From: JABWBR01 sp036741235
GTDB lineage: Bacteria; Bacteroidota; Bacteroidia; Chitinophagales; Saprospiraceae
DNA: 9,355 bases
Reading direction: 5' to 3'
NCBI GenBank assembly: GCA_036741235.1
Contig: DAINSQ010000188.1
Span: 1-9,355, forward strand
A program made the position numbers and the translations under genes. The notes under the pieces were generated by a model. It was given only the letters and a program-made list of their open reading frames with translations, had not been told where the DNA came from and ran no database searches. Shown piece after piece: positions 1 to 7,532 of this stretch. Positions within the stretch are counted from its first letter, which is position 1. Each line of letters begins with the position of its first letter.

Positions 1-31
1 CAGTCCAACAGTCGGTTGTGGGTTGTACATT

Positions 32-3000
32 ATGGGTATGTTTCTTATCTTGTTCCCCAACCAAACCCAGCAGGCCTTGATACGTCGTTTTTTGCTGTCG
101 ATAATCGCTATTTCCGCTATGGCTTTGCCTGCCCGCGCTACGCACATTGTAGGCGGCGAGATGACCTATACCTGTCTGGGCAACAACCAGTATGAAATTA
201 CGCTGACGATTTTCCGTGATTGTTTTTACGGCAATCCCAATGCCTGGTTTGACAATCCGGCGTCTATAGGGGTGTTTAATTCCAACAATCAGCTGCTGTT
301 TGAAATACTGGTGCCGTTGATGAACAACGATACGCTGAACCCGGTATTATCCGATGAATGCCTGGTGGTGCCGCCCTGGGTTTGCGTGCATACCACCACT
401 TACCGCACTATTGCCGAATTGCCGCCCATAATCGGCGGGTATCAGTTGGCTTACCAGCGTTGTTGTCGCAACCAGACCATTCTCAATATTGTAGACCCCT
501 TGGCGACGGGTGCGACCTACGGAGTGACCATTACCGAGCAGGCCTTGCTGGAGTGCAACAGCAGCGCCAAATTTCAGCAATGGCCGCCGCTGTTTATTTG
601 TGTAAACGAACCCATTCTTTTTGACCAATCGGCAATCGATCCCGACGGGGATTCTATTGTATATAAATTGTGCGCGCCGTGGCAAGGGGCCAATCAGGCT
701 ATTCCGCAACCGCAGCCGCCCAATCCGCCGCCTTACCAACCCGTTGTGTGGGTGAATCCGCCTTATGGCGTAGATAATATGCTCAACGGCGCCCCCGGCG
801 GCGAGCCGCTGGCCATCGATTTACATACGGGATTGCTCACCGGACTGCCCAATACCATCGGGCAATTTGTGGTAGGTATTTGTATTGAGGAATACCGAAA
901 CGGCGTGCTCATTTCCACCACCCGCCGCGATTTTCAGTACAACGTCGGCGTATGCGGTCAAGCCGCCGCCGCTTTTTTTACGCCCGATGTGCAGTGCGGC
1001 AATTTTACCGTACAAGTGCAGAACCAAAGCCTCGGCGGCAGCAGTTATTTGTGGTATTTTAACGACCCCAACAACCCTGGTGCAAGTTCTACGGCCATTA
1101 ACCCCGGCTATACGTATGCCGATACCGGCAGATACACCATTACCCTGATCGTTGACCCCGGTCAAACCTGCCAGGATACTTTTGAGCGGGAAATCTATTT
1201 GCAATACAATTCGCTTTTCCCCGATTTTGATTTTTCGTTTACCGAATGTAGTGATTCGCTGACGATACAAGTTATAGACCAAACTACGGATACGATTTCC
1301 ACGCCGGTGTCGTGGTTTTGGGAATTAACGCCCGGCGGTCAAACCTCTACGCTTCAGAACCCCGTTTTTTATGCCACGGGGAGCGGCACACACACGCTAA
1401 GTTTGAAAGTTGAAGCCGAAAATGGTTGTGTGCAAACTTTTGAACAAACTTTTCCCGTGCAATTGATACAGGAAGAACTGGAAGAAGATTCTGTGGCATT
1501 GTGTTCGGGCGGGGCTGTTATGCTCAATCCGCAGTTCAATTCTGCTTATCAATACCAGTGGTCGCCCACGCAGGGACTGAGCAATCCGTTTTCACCCAAT
1601 CCTTTTGCAAGCCCTGCCGAAACTACTATTTATACGGTCACCATAACCGATGCGGAAGATTTCTGTCAGATCGAACGCCAGGTTAAAGTAGTCATTCCGG
1701 AGGAAATAGTGATCGACATACCGCCCGATACGGTGATTTGTTCCCCCAACTATCTCTTGCAGGCTACGAGCAATACCGGTGTACAGTACTACTGGGCTAC
1801 CGATTCTTTGTTTGTCGACCTCATTTCGCTGGCCGATACGGCCCTGGTTACGCCTTTCGGCCCTACGCCGTATTATGTGTTGGCGCGCGATGTGTACGGG
1901 TGTTTTGAAATCGAATCATTGGTGCTTACCGGTAATGGCATCAATGTGGTGTCCGGGGGCAACCCCATCATATGCGAAGGCGACCTGGCCGCCGCCGTGG
2001 TGGTCAACCTCGACCCGGCGGATACGCTGACATATAACTGGCAACCATCCGATCAGGTGTTGTTTTACGGCAATACTGCGGCAGCGGTGGTACAACCCGA
2101 CCAATCGGGGGCCACTACTTTTTATGTGAATATGGAAAACCAGTTTGGCTGCACGGCCATCGACTCGGTAATTGTGACGGTGATCGATACTTCCTCCCAA
2201 TTGGCTTTTATTTCAGAAACCCAGTGCAGCGGTTATACCGTCAATTTTAACAGCAACAGCGTTAATTCGCAATATTACGTCTGGCATTTCGGCGACCCGG
2301 AAGCGCCGCAAGCTACGGGTCAGGGAGCGACTGCCAGTCATACCTACGCTGCGCCGGGCGATTATACGGTGATGATCACATTGGCGCCGGGGCTCCCCTG
2401 TCCGGATACGCTGCTGCGCGCCATCAGCGTAGGCGAGCCGCCGGTCAACGTTGATTTTACCTGGAGTTATGAAAGTTGTACCGATACGGCCGTCATTCAA
2501 TTTACCGACCTGTCGGCCAATGCGCAAAGCAATATCACTGGCTGGCAGTGGGATTTCGGCAACGGGCAAACCGCCGACGTCCAAAATCCTACCCTTGTGT
2601 TGACATCAGGCGTTACGCTGCCGGTAAGTTTGGTGGTCGCTTCTGCCAACGGTTGTGTAGATACCCTGGAACGACAAGTGGTTTTTTCGTTGATCGAAGC
2701 CAATCCGCCGGATAGTGTTATTGCCTGTGCGGGCGAAGCGGTGAGCTTGTACCCTGGCGCCAATCCCGGATACAGCTACCAATGGTCGCCGCCGGAATTG
2801 TTATCAGACCCCACTGCTGCGAATCCGACCATCAACTTACAACAAAATACCGTCTTTACCGCCACCATCACCGACGCATTGGGCGTATGCCAGGTGACGC
2901 GCACGATAGCGGTCATTGTGCCGCCTGCGCTGGTGGTCGATGTACCGCCGGATTTCGATATTTGCGAGCCGACCACGACTTTGCAGGCATCCAGCGCCCA

Positions 3001-3931
3001 GGCTGCATCAATACAATGGTTTGACGATCCCTTGCTCGGCGCCCCTATCGCTACGGGAAACTCTGCCATGGTGATGCCGGGCAGGCCCAGCACCTATTAT
3101 GTCCAATTTACCGACGACTACGGCTGTACGCTGCTCGATAGCGTCAGGGTGGGGAGTTACGCGATTGAGGTGCTGGTGCAGGGGGCTACCACCATTTGTA
3201 TTGGCGACACGGCGCAACTACTGGCAACCAACCTGACCGGCGATGCGCTGACCTACAGTTGGTCGCCGGGGGAGGGCATTGTCAGTGGAGCAAACACGTA
3301 CAATCCGGTTGTAAGCCCCACTATCAGTACGGCTTATCAACTCAGTATCAGCAACGAATACGGGTGTGAGTTGGATACCAGTGTAACCGTCAACATCTTC
3401 AACTTTGTACCGCCAGTCGAAGCGTTTGCCGACCCCGACACCCTGGTCACCGGCGAAAGCAGCCAACTGAACGCCGAGCCGGTACAGGGGTATACCTTCC
3501 TGTGGACGCCTTCCGCCACCCTCGACAACCCGGCTATCGCTAATCCGGTAGCTACGCCTGAGGAAACCACCACCTACAAAGTCACTATACGCGACCCCAA
3601 CGGGTGCATCAACTCGGCATTGGTGACCATTGTGGTTTTCGACCCGGTGTGCCGGGAGCCCAATATATACGTTCCCAACGGCTTTAGTCCCAACGGCGAC
3701 GGCCTCAACGAAGTCTTGTACGTACGCGGCAACGCCATTGACGAGATGAATTTTGCCATCTACAATCGCTGGGGCGAAAAGGTCTTTGAAAGCCGCTCGC
3801 CGGATGTGGGCTGGGACGGTACCTTCCGCGGAAAATTACTCGAACCCGAAGTTTTCGGGTATTTTTTGGAAGTAAAATGCTTTAACGGAGAAACTTATTT
3901 CAAAAAAGGCAACATTACCCTTATTCGTTAA
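32..3931 (+). CDS. Giant secreted multi-Ig/PKD protein with T9SS type-B (CHU_C) sorting domain
   Basis: Predicted surface or secreted protein of about 1299 residues (numbering from ATG 32), exported by Sec and then the type IX secretion system. A signal peptide (Arg-Arg, then a hydrophobic FLLSIIAISAMAL stretch) ends at ARA|THIVGG, cleavage after about residue 36. Residues 37-305 form a Cys-rich N-terminal domain that opens with THIVGGEMTY, typical of large Bacteroidota PKD proteins. Residues 314-1123 hold ten Ig/PKD-like domains (YVWHFGDP, WQWDFGNG, YQWSP cores) arranged as two copies of a five-domain block. An eleventh Ig-like domain follows (about 1130-1205, LWTPSATLDNP). Residues 1210-1299 are the gliding-motility C-terminal domain: YVPNGFSPNGDG, YNRWGEKVF, GWDGTFRGK, final KKGNITLIR. 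The frame is open back to base 1, so the start is uncertain: ATG 32, ATG 38 or TTG 77 (the last gives a compact 21-residue signal peptide). No enzymatic domain is seen; an adhesive or matrix role is inference. Confidence 0.9.
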   Translation: MGMFLILFPNQTQQALIRRFLLSIIAISAMALPARATHIVGGEMTYTCLGNNQYEITLTIFRDCFYGNPNAWFDNPASIGVFNSNNQLLFEILVPLMNNDTLNPVLSDECLVVPPWVCVHTTTYRTIAELPPIIGGYQLAYQRCCRNQTILNIVDPLATGATYGVTITEQALLECNSSAKFQQWPPLFICVNEPILFDQSAIDPDGDSIVYKLCAPWQGANQAIPQPQPPNPPPYQPVVWVNPPYGVDNMLNGAPGGEPLAIDLHTGLLTGLPNTIGQFVVGICIEEYRNGVLISTTRRDFQYNVGVCGQAAAAFFTPDVQCGNFTVQVQNQSLGGSSYLWYFNDPNNPGASSTAINPGYTYADTGRYTITLIVDPGQTCQDTFEREIYLQYNSLFPDFDFSFTECSDSLTIQVIDQTTDTISTPVSWFWELTPGGQTSTLQNPVFYATGSGTHTLSLKVEAENGCVQTFEQTFPVQLIQEELEEDSVALCSGGAVMLNPQFNSAYQYQWSPTQGLSNPFSPNPFASPAETTIYTVTITDAEDFCQIERQVKVVIPEEIVIDIPPDTVICSPNYLLQATSNTGVQYYWATDSLFVDLISLADTALVTPFGPTPYYVLARDVYGCFEIESLVLTGNGINVVSGGNPIICEGDLAAAVVVNLDPADTLTYNWQPSDQVLFYGNTAAAVVQPDQSGATTFYVNMENQFGCTAIDSVIVTVIDTSSQLAFISETQCSGYTVNFNSNSVNSQYYVWHFGDPEAPQATGQGATASHTYAAPGDYTVMITLAPGLPCPDTLLRAISVGEPPVNVDFTWSYESCTDTAVIQFTDLSANAQSNITGWQWDFGNGQTADVQNPTLVLTSGVTLPVSLVVASANGCVDTLERQVVFSLIEANPPDSVIACAGEAVSLYPGANPGYSYQWSPPELLSDPTAANPTINLQQNTVFTATITDALGVCQVTRTIAVIVPPALVVDVPPDFDICEPTTTLQASSAQAASIQWFDDPLLGAPIATGNSAMVMPGRPSTYYVQFTDDYGCTLLDSVRVGSYAIEVLVQGATTICIGDTAQLLATNLTGDALTYSWSPGEGIVSGANTYNPVVSPTISTAYQLSISNEYGCELDTSVTVNIFNFVPPVEAFADPDTLVTGESSQLNAEPVQGYTFLWTPSATLDNPAIANPVATPEETTTYKVTIRDPNGCINSALVTIVVFDPVCREPNIYVPNGFSPNGDGLNEVLYVRGNAIDEMNFAIYNRWGEKVFESRSPDVGWDGTFRGKLLEPEVFGYFLEVKCFNGETYFKKGNITLIR
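971..2188 (+). repeat. Internal duplication copy A (five Ig/PKD-like domains)
   Basis: First copy of a block of about 406 residues inside the giant surface protein. It holds five Ig/PKD-like domains, each bracketed by a cysteine pair: residues 322-380, 406-466, 491-545, 570-624 and 648-707 (numbering from ATG 32). Domain cores in order are YLWYFNDP, WFWELTPGG, YQWSPTQGLSNP, YYWATDSLF and YNWQPSDQV. Each cysteine aligns with one in copy B at an offset of 405-410 residues. The repeat is clear in protein but diverged in DNA, so it is an old duplication. Confidence 0.85.
2201..3400 (+). repeat. Internal duplication copy B (five Ig/PKD-like domains)
   Basis: Second copy of the five-domain block, starting 12 bases after copy A. 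Its cysteine pairs are 732-790, 816-875, 899-953, 978-1032 and 1056-1112, giving the same order and nearly the same spacing as copy A. Domain cores are YVWHFGDP, WQWDFGNG, YQWSPPELLSDP, IQWFDDPLLG and YSWSPGEGI. It is followed by one extra domain resembling the third domain type (LWTPSATLDNP, ATPEETTTYKVTI) that lacks the first cysteine, so a third block may have been cut down to one domain (inference). Confidence 0.85.
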
Positions 3932-3950
3932 AATACGGCGGGCGCATTTC

Positions 3951-3983
3951 CGTTTTGTATAATAATTATTCCATCACAAAACG
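3951..3983. repeat. 8-bp inverted repeat with A/T-rich loop between two genes
   Basis: The arms CGTTTTGT (3951-3958) and ACAAAACG (3976-3983) are perfect reverse complements around a 17-base loop that contains the self-complementary ATAATTAT. It lies 20 bases after the stop of the large surface-protein gene and 12 bases before the start of the barrel gene. No T-run follows the second arm, so it is not a canonical intrinsic terminator. It could be an operator-like site, a weak terminator or chance. Confidence 0.3.
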
Positions 3984-3995
3984 CCGCACCCTGCC

Positions 3996-4616
3996 GTGAT
4001 TTTGCCAGTTATCCGCTACACCCGATTATACTTCCTGCTGCCGGCATGCTGTCTGATCCTGTTTCCGGGCGCATTTGCCCAGCACTACCTTGGACTGACG
4101 GGCGGCGGCGGGTTCTCGCCGACCGTTGGTTTTCGGGCCGGCGTCGTCGCGGCGTGGAAACATCGCCCTAATGTCGATTTTCTCAGCGAGGTTACCTACC
4201 TGCAACGCACCAGTCCTGAAATTGTGCGCAAATTGGACCGGGAGCGCGGCTACCACCTGGCGACGATAGATTATTTTAGCCTGAATTTTTTAATCAAAAT
4301 GCAACTGGATCTGGAACCCATCGGTCTTTATGCTGTAATAGGGCCCGATGTATCGTTTGGCGCCAGGGCCTACGCCAGTTATTCCGTTGATGGGAAAATC
4401 GCCATCGATCGCTTGTATTTTGACCAATTGGCGCTCAGGCGCTGGGATATCGGAGCCTGTATCGGGGGCGGAATTGAAAAAGAAATAAGGAAAAGAAGAA
4501 AAATTTTCTTTGACGTGCGCTATTACCTGGGGGTGTTAGACATCGACAGGGACCCGGTAGGCGATATTTTTCATGAAGGCGCTTTTTTTAACCTGGGCTT
4601 TTTATTTCCGCTGTAA
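3996..4616 (+). CDS. Small outer-membrane beta-barrel protein (PorT/OMP_b-brl-like)
   Basis: Predicted outer-membrane protein of 206 residues, in the size range of eight-stranded barrels. A signal peptide with the hydrophobic core LYFLLPACCLILFPGAFA should be cut before QHYLGL (about residue 28). The mature part alternates Gly/aromatic strands with short charged turns: LGLTGGGGFSP, FRAGVVAAW, FLSEVTYLQ, GLYAVIGPDVSFGARAYASY, WDIGACIGGGIEKEI, KIFFDVRYYLGV, and a terminal AFFNLGFLFPL, a typical closing strand. This is the pattern of the broad Bacteroidota outer-membrane beta-barrel family; specific function cannot be read. It is too short, and lacks the motifs, to be a PorP/SprF protein, the usual neighbour of CHU_C genes. 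The start is GTG 3996 (in-frame stop at 3963), with TTG 4002 possible. It lies 64 bases after the preceding gene, so co-transcription is possible. Confidence 0.75.
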   Translation: MILPVIRYTRLYFLLPACCLILFPGAFAQHYLGLTGGGGFSPTVGFRAGVVAAWKHRPNVDFLSEVTYLQRTSPEIVRKLDRERGYHLATIDYFSLNFLIKMQLDLEPIGLYAVIGPDVSFGARAYASYSVDGKIAIDRLYFDQLALRRWDIGACIGGGIEKEIRKRRKIFFDVRYYLGVLDIDRDPVGDIFHEGAFFNLGFLFPL

Positions 4617-4672
4617 CTTTATACATGCGTTTGCATTCTAATACTAAGTAAAAACCAAATCAACCCGATTGT

Positions 4673-5338
4673 ATGGTAAAACGTCTATCTCTGATCATTG
4701 TAGCGCTTGTAGTGATTGCCACAGGTTTGTGGTTTATTCTCAAAGAGCGTCCAACGGCTTCAAAAGAAGATAAAGCCCTGACCGTCAAAGTCAAAAAAGG
4801 CGAATTCAAGGTGAAAGTCACCGCCACCGGAGAACTGCAGGCCAAGCGATCAGAGAAGATCAGGGGCCCCCAGGGCATGCGCACCAACGGCATTTGGCAA
4901 ACCAGCATCTCCGATATGGTGGCTGAAGGCACCGTGGTCAAGGAAGGCGATTACGTAGCCACGCTCGACAAAACAGAGCTCAGCAACCGCCTACGGGACA
5001 GCCAGACCGAACTCGACAAAATCCTGACCCAGCTCGAACAGGCCAAAATTGATACGGCCATCGAGTTGCGGAGCATTCGCGACCAATTGGTCAACCTCAA
5101 ATTTTTGAAAAAAGAAAAAGACCTCCAGCTCGAACAAAGCAAATACGAACCCCAAAGCGTGATCCAGCAGGCGCGGCTCGACCTGGAACGCACCGAGCGC
5201 GACTACCAGCAGTTGCTTCAGAAATACGACCTCACCAAAGAAAAATCCGAAGCCCGCATCTCGGAGATCAACGCTACCCTTCGGCAAATTCAGACCAAAC
5301 TCACCCAGCTCTCCGATCTGGCCAACGAATTGTCGTGA
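4673..5338 (+). CDS. HlyD/MacA-type periplasmic adaptor, N-terminal part (frameshifted)
   Basis: N-terminal 221 residues of the membrane-fusion subunit of a tripartite ABC efflux pump. The protein is anchored in the inner membrane and bridges the permease to the outer-membrane channel. Seen: one membrane anchor (residues 5-23, LSLIIVALVVIATGLWFIL); a first barrel-sandwich (lipoyl-like) half at about 38-100, including VKVTATGELQAKRSEKI, VAEGTVVKEGDYVATLD; then a long Gln/Glu/Lys-rich coiled-coil hairpin (about 103-217). The frame ends at TGA 5336-5338, exactly where the second lipoyl half should begin. That half continues in the next frame (VKAPKGGMVIY), so this is not a natural end. The start ATG 4673 has no visible Shine-Dalgarno and is preceded by GATTGT. 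It lies 56 bases after the barrel gene and heads the efflux cluster. Known for the family: full-length proteins run roughly 400-470 residues; both parts together give about 463. Confidence 0.85.
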   Translation: MVKRLSLIIVALVVIATGLWFILKERPTASKEDKALTVKVKKGEFKVKVTATGELQAKRSEKIRGPQGMRTNGIWQTSISDMVAEGTVVKEGDYVATLDKTELSNRLRDSQTELDKILTQLEQAKIDTAIELRSIRDQLVNLKFLKKEKDLQLEQSKYEPQSVIQQARLDLERTERDYQQLLQKYDLTKEKSEARISEINATLRQIQTKLTQLSDLANELS

Positions 5339-5340
5339 AG
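5327..5340 (+). other. Apparent -1 frameshift point in the adaptor gene
   Basis: The first part reads GAA TTG TCG TGA, while family homology resumes one base back at GTG AAG GCC CCC (VKAPKGG). Restoring one base, for example TTG GTC GTG from TTG TCG TG, rejoins the frames as ELVVKAP. I see no slippery heptamer (X XXY YYZ) here, so programmed frameshifting is unlikely. The nearby N-gap shows draft assembly quality, which makes a sequencing or assembly indel the simplest explanation; a true disabling mutation is the alternative. Confidence 0.75.
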
Positions 5341-6063
5341 GCCCCCAAAGGCGGCATGGTCATCTATGCGCGCAGTTGGAACGGCAAAGTAGGCCCTGGT
5401 TCTCAAGTGCATGCCTGGGACCCCATCGTTGCTGAATTGCCCGACCTGACCAGCATGGTGTCCAAAACCTACGTCAACGAAGTGGATATCAGCAAAGTTA
5501 AAAAAGGGCAGGACGTAAAAGTCAAAATCGACGCGTTCCCCGACAGGGAGTATACCGGCAAAGTCATCCAGGTGGCCAATATCGGCGAGCAGTTAAAAGA
5601 CTACGACGCCAAGGTCTTCGAGGTAGTCATCCAGGTTAACGAAGCCGACTCCGTGATGCGCCCGGCTATGACCACCAGCAACGAGATCGTTACATACATC
5701 TATCCTGACGTAGTTTTTATACCGCTGGAAGCGCTGCAATCCGACAGCTTGTCTTTTGTATATAAAAAAGAAGGCGGCAGCATCGTGCGCCAGGAAGTCA
5801 TCACCGGCGAAAGCAACGACGACGAGGTGATTGTAGAATACGGCCTGGCCAAAAACGACGAAATCTTCATTACCCCCCCGCTCAATGCGGAAAAGCTGCC
5901 TTTTGTGCCGCTTGATAAAGCCATCAAAGACAAAATCAAGAAAAAGCAGGAAGCGGAGCGCAAAAAAAGGCAGGAAGAGGCTTTAGCGCGCAGCAAGGCG
6001 GTAAAAGACGAAAACCTGCCCACCTCAGGCGGCAGCGACGGCATGTTTATCATCATCGATTAA
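5335..6063 (+). CDS. HlyD/MacA-type periplasmic adaptor, C-terminal part (frameshifted)
   Basis: C-terminal 242 residues of the adaptor that starts at 4673. It begins with the second lipoyl half (VKAPKGGMVIYARSWNGKVGPGSQV), then the beta-barrel domain (about 33-115: LTSMVSKTYVNEVDISKVKKGQDVKVKIDAFPDREYTGKV), then a membrane-proximal region (about 116-195: VFIPLEAL, SFVYKKEGG, VIVEYGLAKNDEIFI). It ends in a Lys/Arg/Glu-rich tail (about 198-232, KIKKKQEAERKKRQEEALA) and a short GMFIIID terminus. The GTG at 5335 overlaps the upstream stop as GTGA, so translational coupling could formally produce this piece, but without an anchor or signal peptide it would not reach the periplasm. Reading it as the rest of one broken gene is much more likely. 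No further disruptions are seen. The permease follows after 12 bases, indicating one operon. Confidence 0.8.
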   Translation: MKAPKGGMVIYARSWNGKVGPGSQVHAWDPIVAELPDLTSMVSKTYVNEVDISKVKKGQDVKVKIDAFPDREYTGKVIQVANIGEQLKDYDAKVFEVVIQVNEADSVMRPAMTTSNEIVTYIYPDVVFIPLEALQSDSLSFVYKKEGGSIVRQEVITGESNDDEVIVEYGLAKNDEIFITPPLNAEKLPFVPLDKAIKDKIKKKQEAERKKRQEEALARSKAVKDENLPTSGGSDGMFIIID

Positions 6064-6075
6064 GGCTTTCACACT

Positions 6076-7419
6076 ATGCAAAGGGTATTTTTCAACTTTT
6101 TGCTGGCCATGGAAGCCGTGATGGCCAACCGGCTGCGCGCCCTCCTCACCGGCCTGGGCATCCTCTTCGGCGTGGCCGCAGTGATTGCCATGCTGGCCAT
6201 CGGCGCCGGCGCCAAGCAGTCTATCCTCGACCGCATGAAACTCATCGGCACCAATAATATCGTTATCAAAAGCGTCATCCTGGAGGAAAACGACGAAAAT
6301 GCAGGCGGCAGTAACAGTGGTAGCGGCGGCGGCAATTCATCGGAAAAGAAAAAGCGGCCCTGGTCGCCGGGGTTGACCCTTGACGACCTCAGCGCCATCG
6401 ACAATGTGCTACCCGATGTAGAGAAGGTAAGCCCCGAAGTGGTCAACACTACTTCGTTGATCCACGGCGGCAAACTCGAAAAAGGCCGCTGCGTGGGCGT
6501 CACCAACGCCTTTTTTGAGCTCAACAACCTGAAAGTCAGCCAGGGTACTTTTTTTCACGGCATCCACATCAGCGGGGGCAGGCCGGTGTGTATTATTGGA
6601 AAAAATATTCAAACGCTGTTTTTTCCCAATGAAAGCCCCATCGGACAAAAAATCAAAGCCGGACAGATGTGGCTCACCATCATCGGCGTACTCGAAAAAC
6701 GCCGCGCCAGCAAGGAAAGCCTCGAAAACCTCGGCATCCGCGATTACAACGACGACGTTTATGTGCCCGTGACCACCGCGCTGCTGCGTTTCAAAAACCG
6801 CGCCGTGATCACCAAAGCCGATATCAGCGGCGGCTGGGACGATGGCGAGCAAAAAAAGGCTGAGAACTACCACCAACTCGACCGGGCCGTGGTGCGCGTC
6901 AAGGACTCCGACGAACTCCGCGCTACCGCCGACGTGCTGGCCCGGCTGCTCAAACGCCGCCATAAGGAACAAGTAGACTTCGAGATAGAAGTGCCCGAGT
7001 TATTGCTCGAAGAGCAACAGAAAACCCAGGAGACCTTTAACCTCGTATTGGCGGCTATCGCCGGCATCTCGCTCCTGGTAGGCGGCATCGGCATTATGAA
7101 TATCATGCTGGCCTCGGTGCTCGAGCGCATCAAAGAAATCGGCGTTCGCCGCTCGCTGGGCGCCACCCAACGCGATATCGTCGAGCAGTTTTTGTTCGAA
7201 GCGATCTTTATCAGCTTGCTCGGCGGCATTTTAGGCATCGTACTGGGCGTGGCGGCGGCAGAGATTATCACGTCGTCTTTTGAAATTCCGGCAGTGGTAT
7301 CCGCCTGGTCGATTCTCCTGTCTTTCGGGGTAGCCGCCACGGTAGGACTTGTTTTCGGCATTTTCCCCGCGCGCAAGGCCGCCCGGCAGGATCCGATCAA
7401 GGCACTACGAGTGGAATGA
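6076..7419 (+). CDS. MacB/FtsX-type ABC transporter permease (no ATPase domain)
   Basis: Inner-membrane permease of 447 residues, the type VII (MacB-like) ABC subunit that mechanically couples cytoplasmic ATP hydrolysis to periplasmic substrate expulsion through the adaptor and TolC. Topology: TM1 at about 21-46 (LLTGLGILFGVAAVIAMLAIGAGA), a large periplasmic domain at 47-318, then three C-terminal segments at about 322-350, 371-400 and 407-432. The FtsX C-terminal signature is intact: GGIGIMNIMLASVLERIKEIG (two overlapping motifs, residue 336 on), GVRRSLGA, and the closing GIFPARKAARQDPIKALRVE. Unlike E. coli MacB there is no N-terminal nucleotide-binding domain, so a separate ATPase is needed; none is in the window. 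Residues 76-95 are a Gly/Ser/Asn-rich then Lys-rich low-complexity insert at the start of the periplasmic domain. ATG 6076 lies 12 bases after the adaptor stop. Substrate is not predictable. Confidence 0.9.
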   Translation: MQRVFFNFLLAMEAVMANRLRALLTGLGILFGVAAVIAMLAIGAGAKQSILDRMKLIGTNNIVIKSVILEENDENAGGSNSGSGGGNSSEKKKRPWSPGLTLDDLSAIDNVLPDVEKVSPEVVNTTSLIHGGKLEKGRCVGVTNAFFELNNLKVSQGTFFHGIHISGGRPVCIIGKNIQTLFFPNESPIGQKIKAGQMWLTIIGVLEKRRASKESLENLGIRDYNDDVYVPVTTALLRFKNRAVITKADISGGWDDGEQKKAENYHQLDRAVVRVKDSDELRATADVLARLLKRRHKEQVDFEIEVPELLLEEQQKTQETFNLVLAAIAGISLLVGGIGIMNIMLASVLERIKEIGVRRSLGATQRDIVEQFLFEAIFISLLGGILGIVLGVAAAEIITSSFEIPAVVSAWSILLSFGVAATVGLVFGIFPARKAARQDPIKALRVE

Positions 7420-7423
7420 GCTT

Positions 7424-7432
7424 GGGAGGGTG
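7424..7432 (+). repeat. G-rich repeat fragment at the left edge of the gap
   Basis: The last nine bases before the N-run, GGGAGGGTG, are identical to 7583-7591 in the G-rich element after the gap. Together with the repeat sequence on the right edge this indicates that the gap lies inside another copy of that element. Confidence 0.55.
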
Positions 7433-7532
7433 NNNNNNNNNNNNNNNNNNNNNNNNNNNNNNNNNNNNNNNNNNNNNNNNNNNNNNNNNNNNNNNNNNNN
7501 NNNNNNNNNNNNNNNNNNNNNNNNNNNNNNNN
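7433..7532. other. Assembly gap (100 N)
   Basis: Exactly 100 undetermined bases, the usual placeholder for a scaffold join of unknown size. Its true length may be a few bases or many kilobases, so the permease and the TolC-like gene may not be direct neighbours, and an ATPase or second permease could be hidden here. Confidence 0.97.

Noticed and set aside
347..739. Antisense and alternative-frame open frames inside the giant surface-protein gene
   Set aside because: They are Arg/Gly/His-rich shadow products overlapping a continuous, domain-supported coding frame.
4601..4636. Promoter or hairpin before the adaptor gene (TGCGTTTG; ATGC-GTTT-GCAT)
   Set aside because: The -7-like box has one mismatch, the upstream box is TTTA rather than TTTG, and the stem is only 4 bp; the match is not distinguishable from chance.
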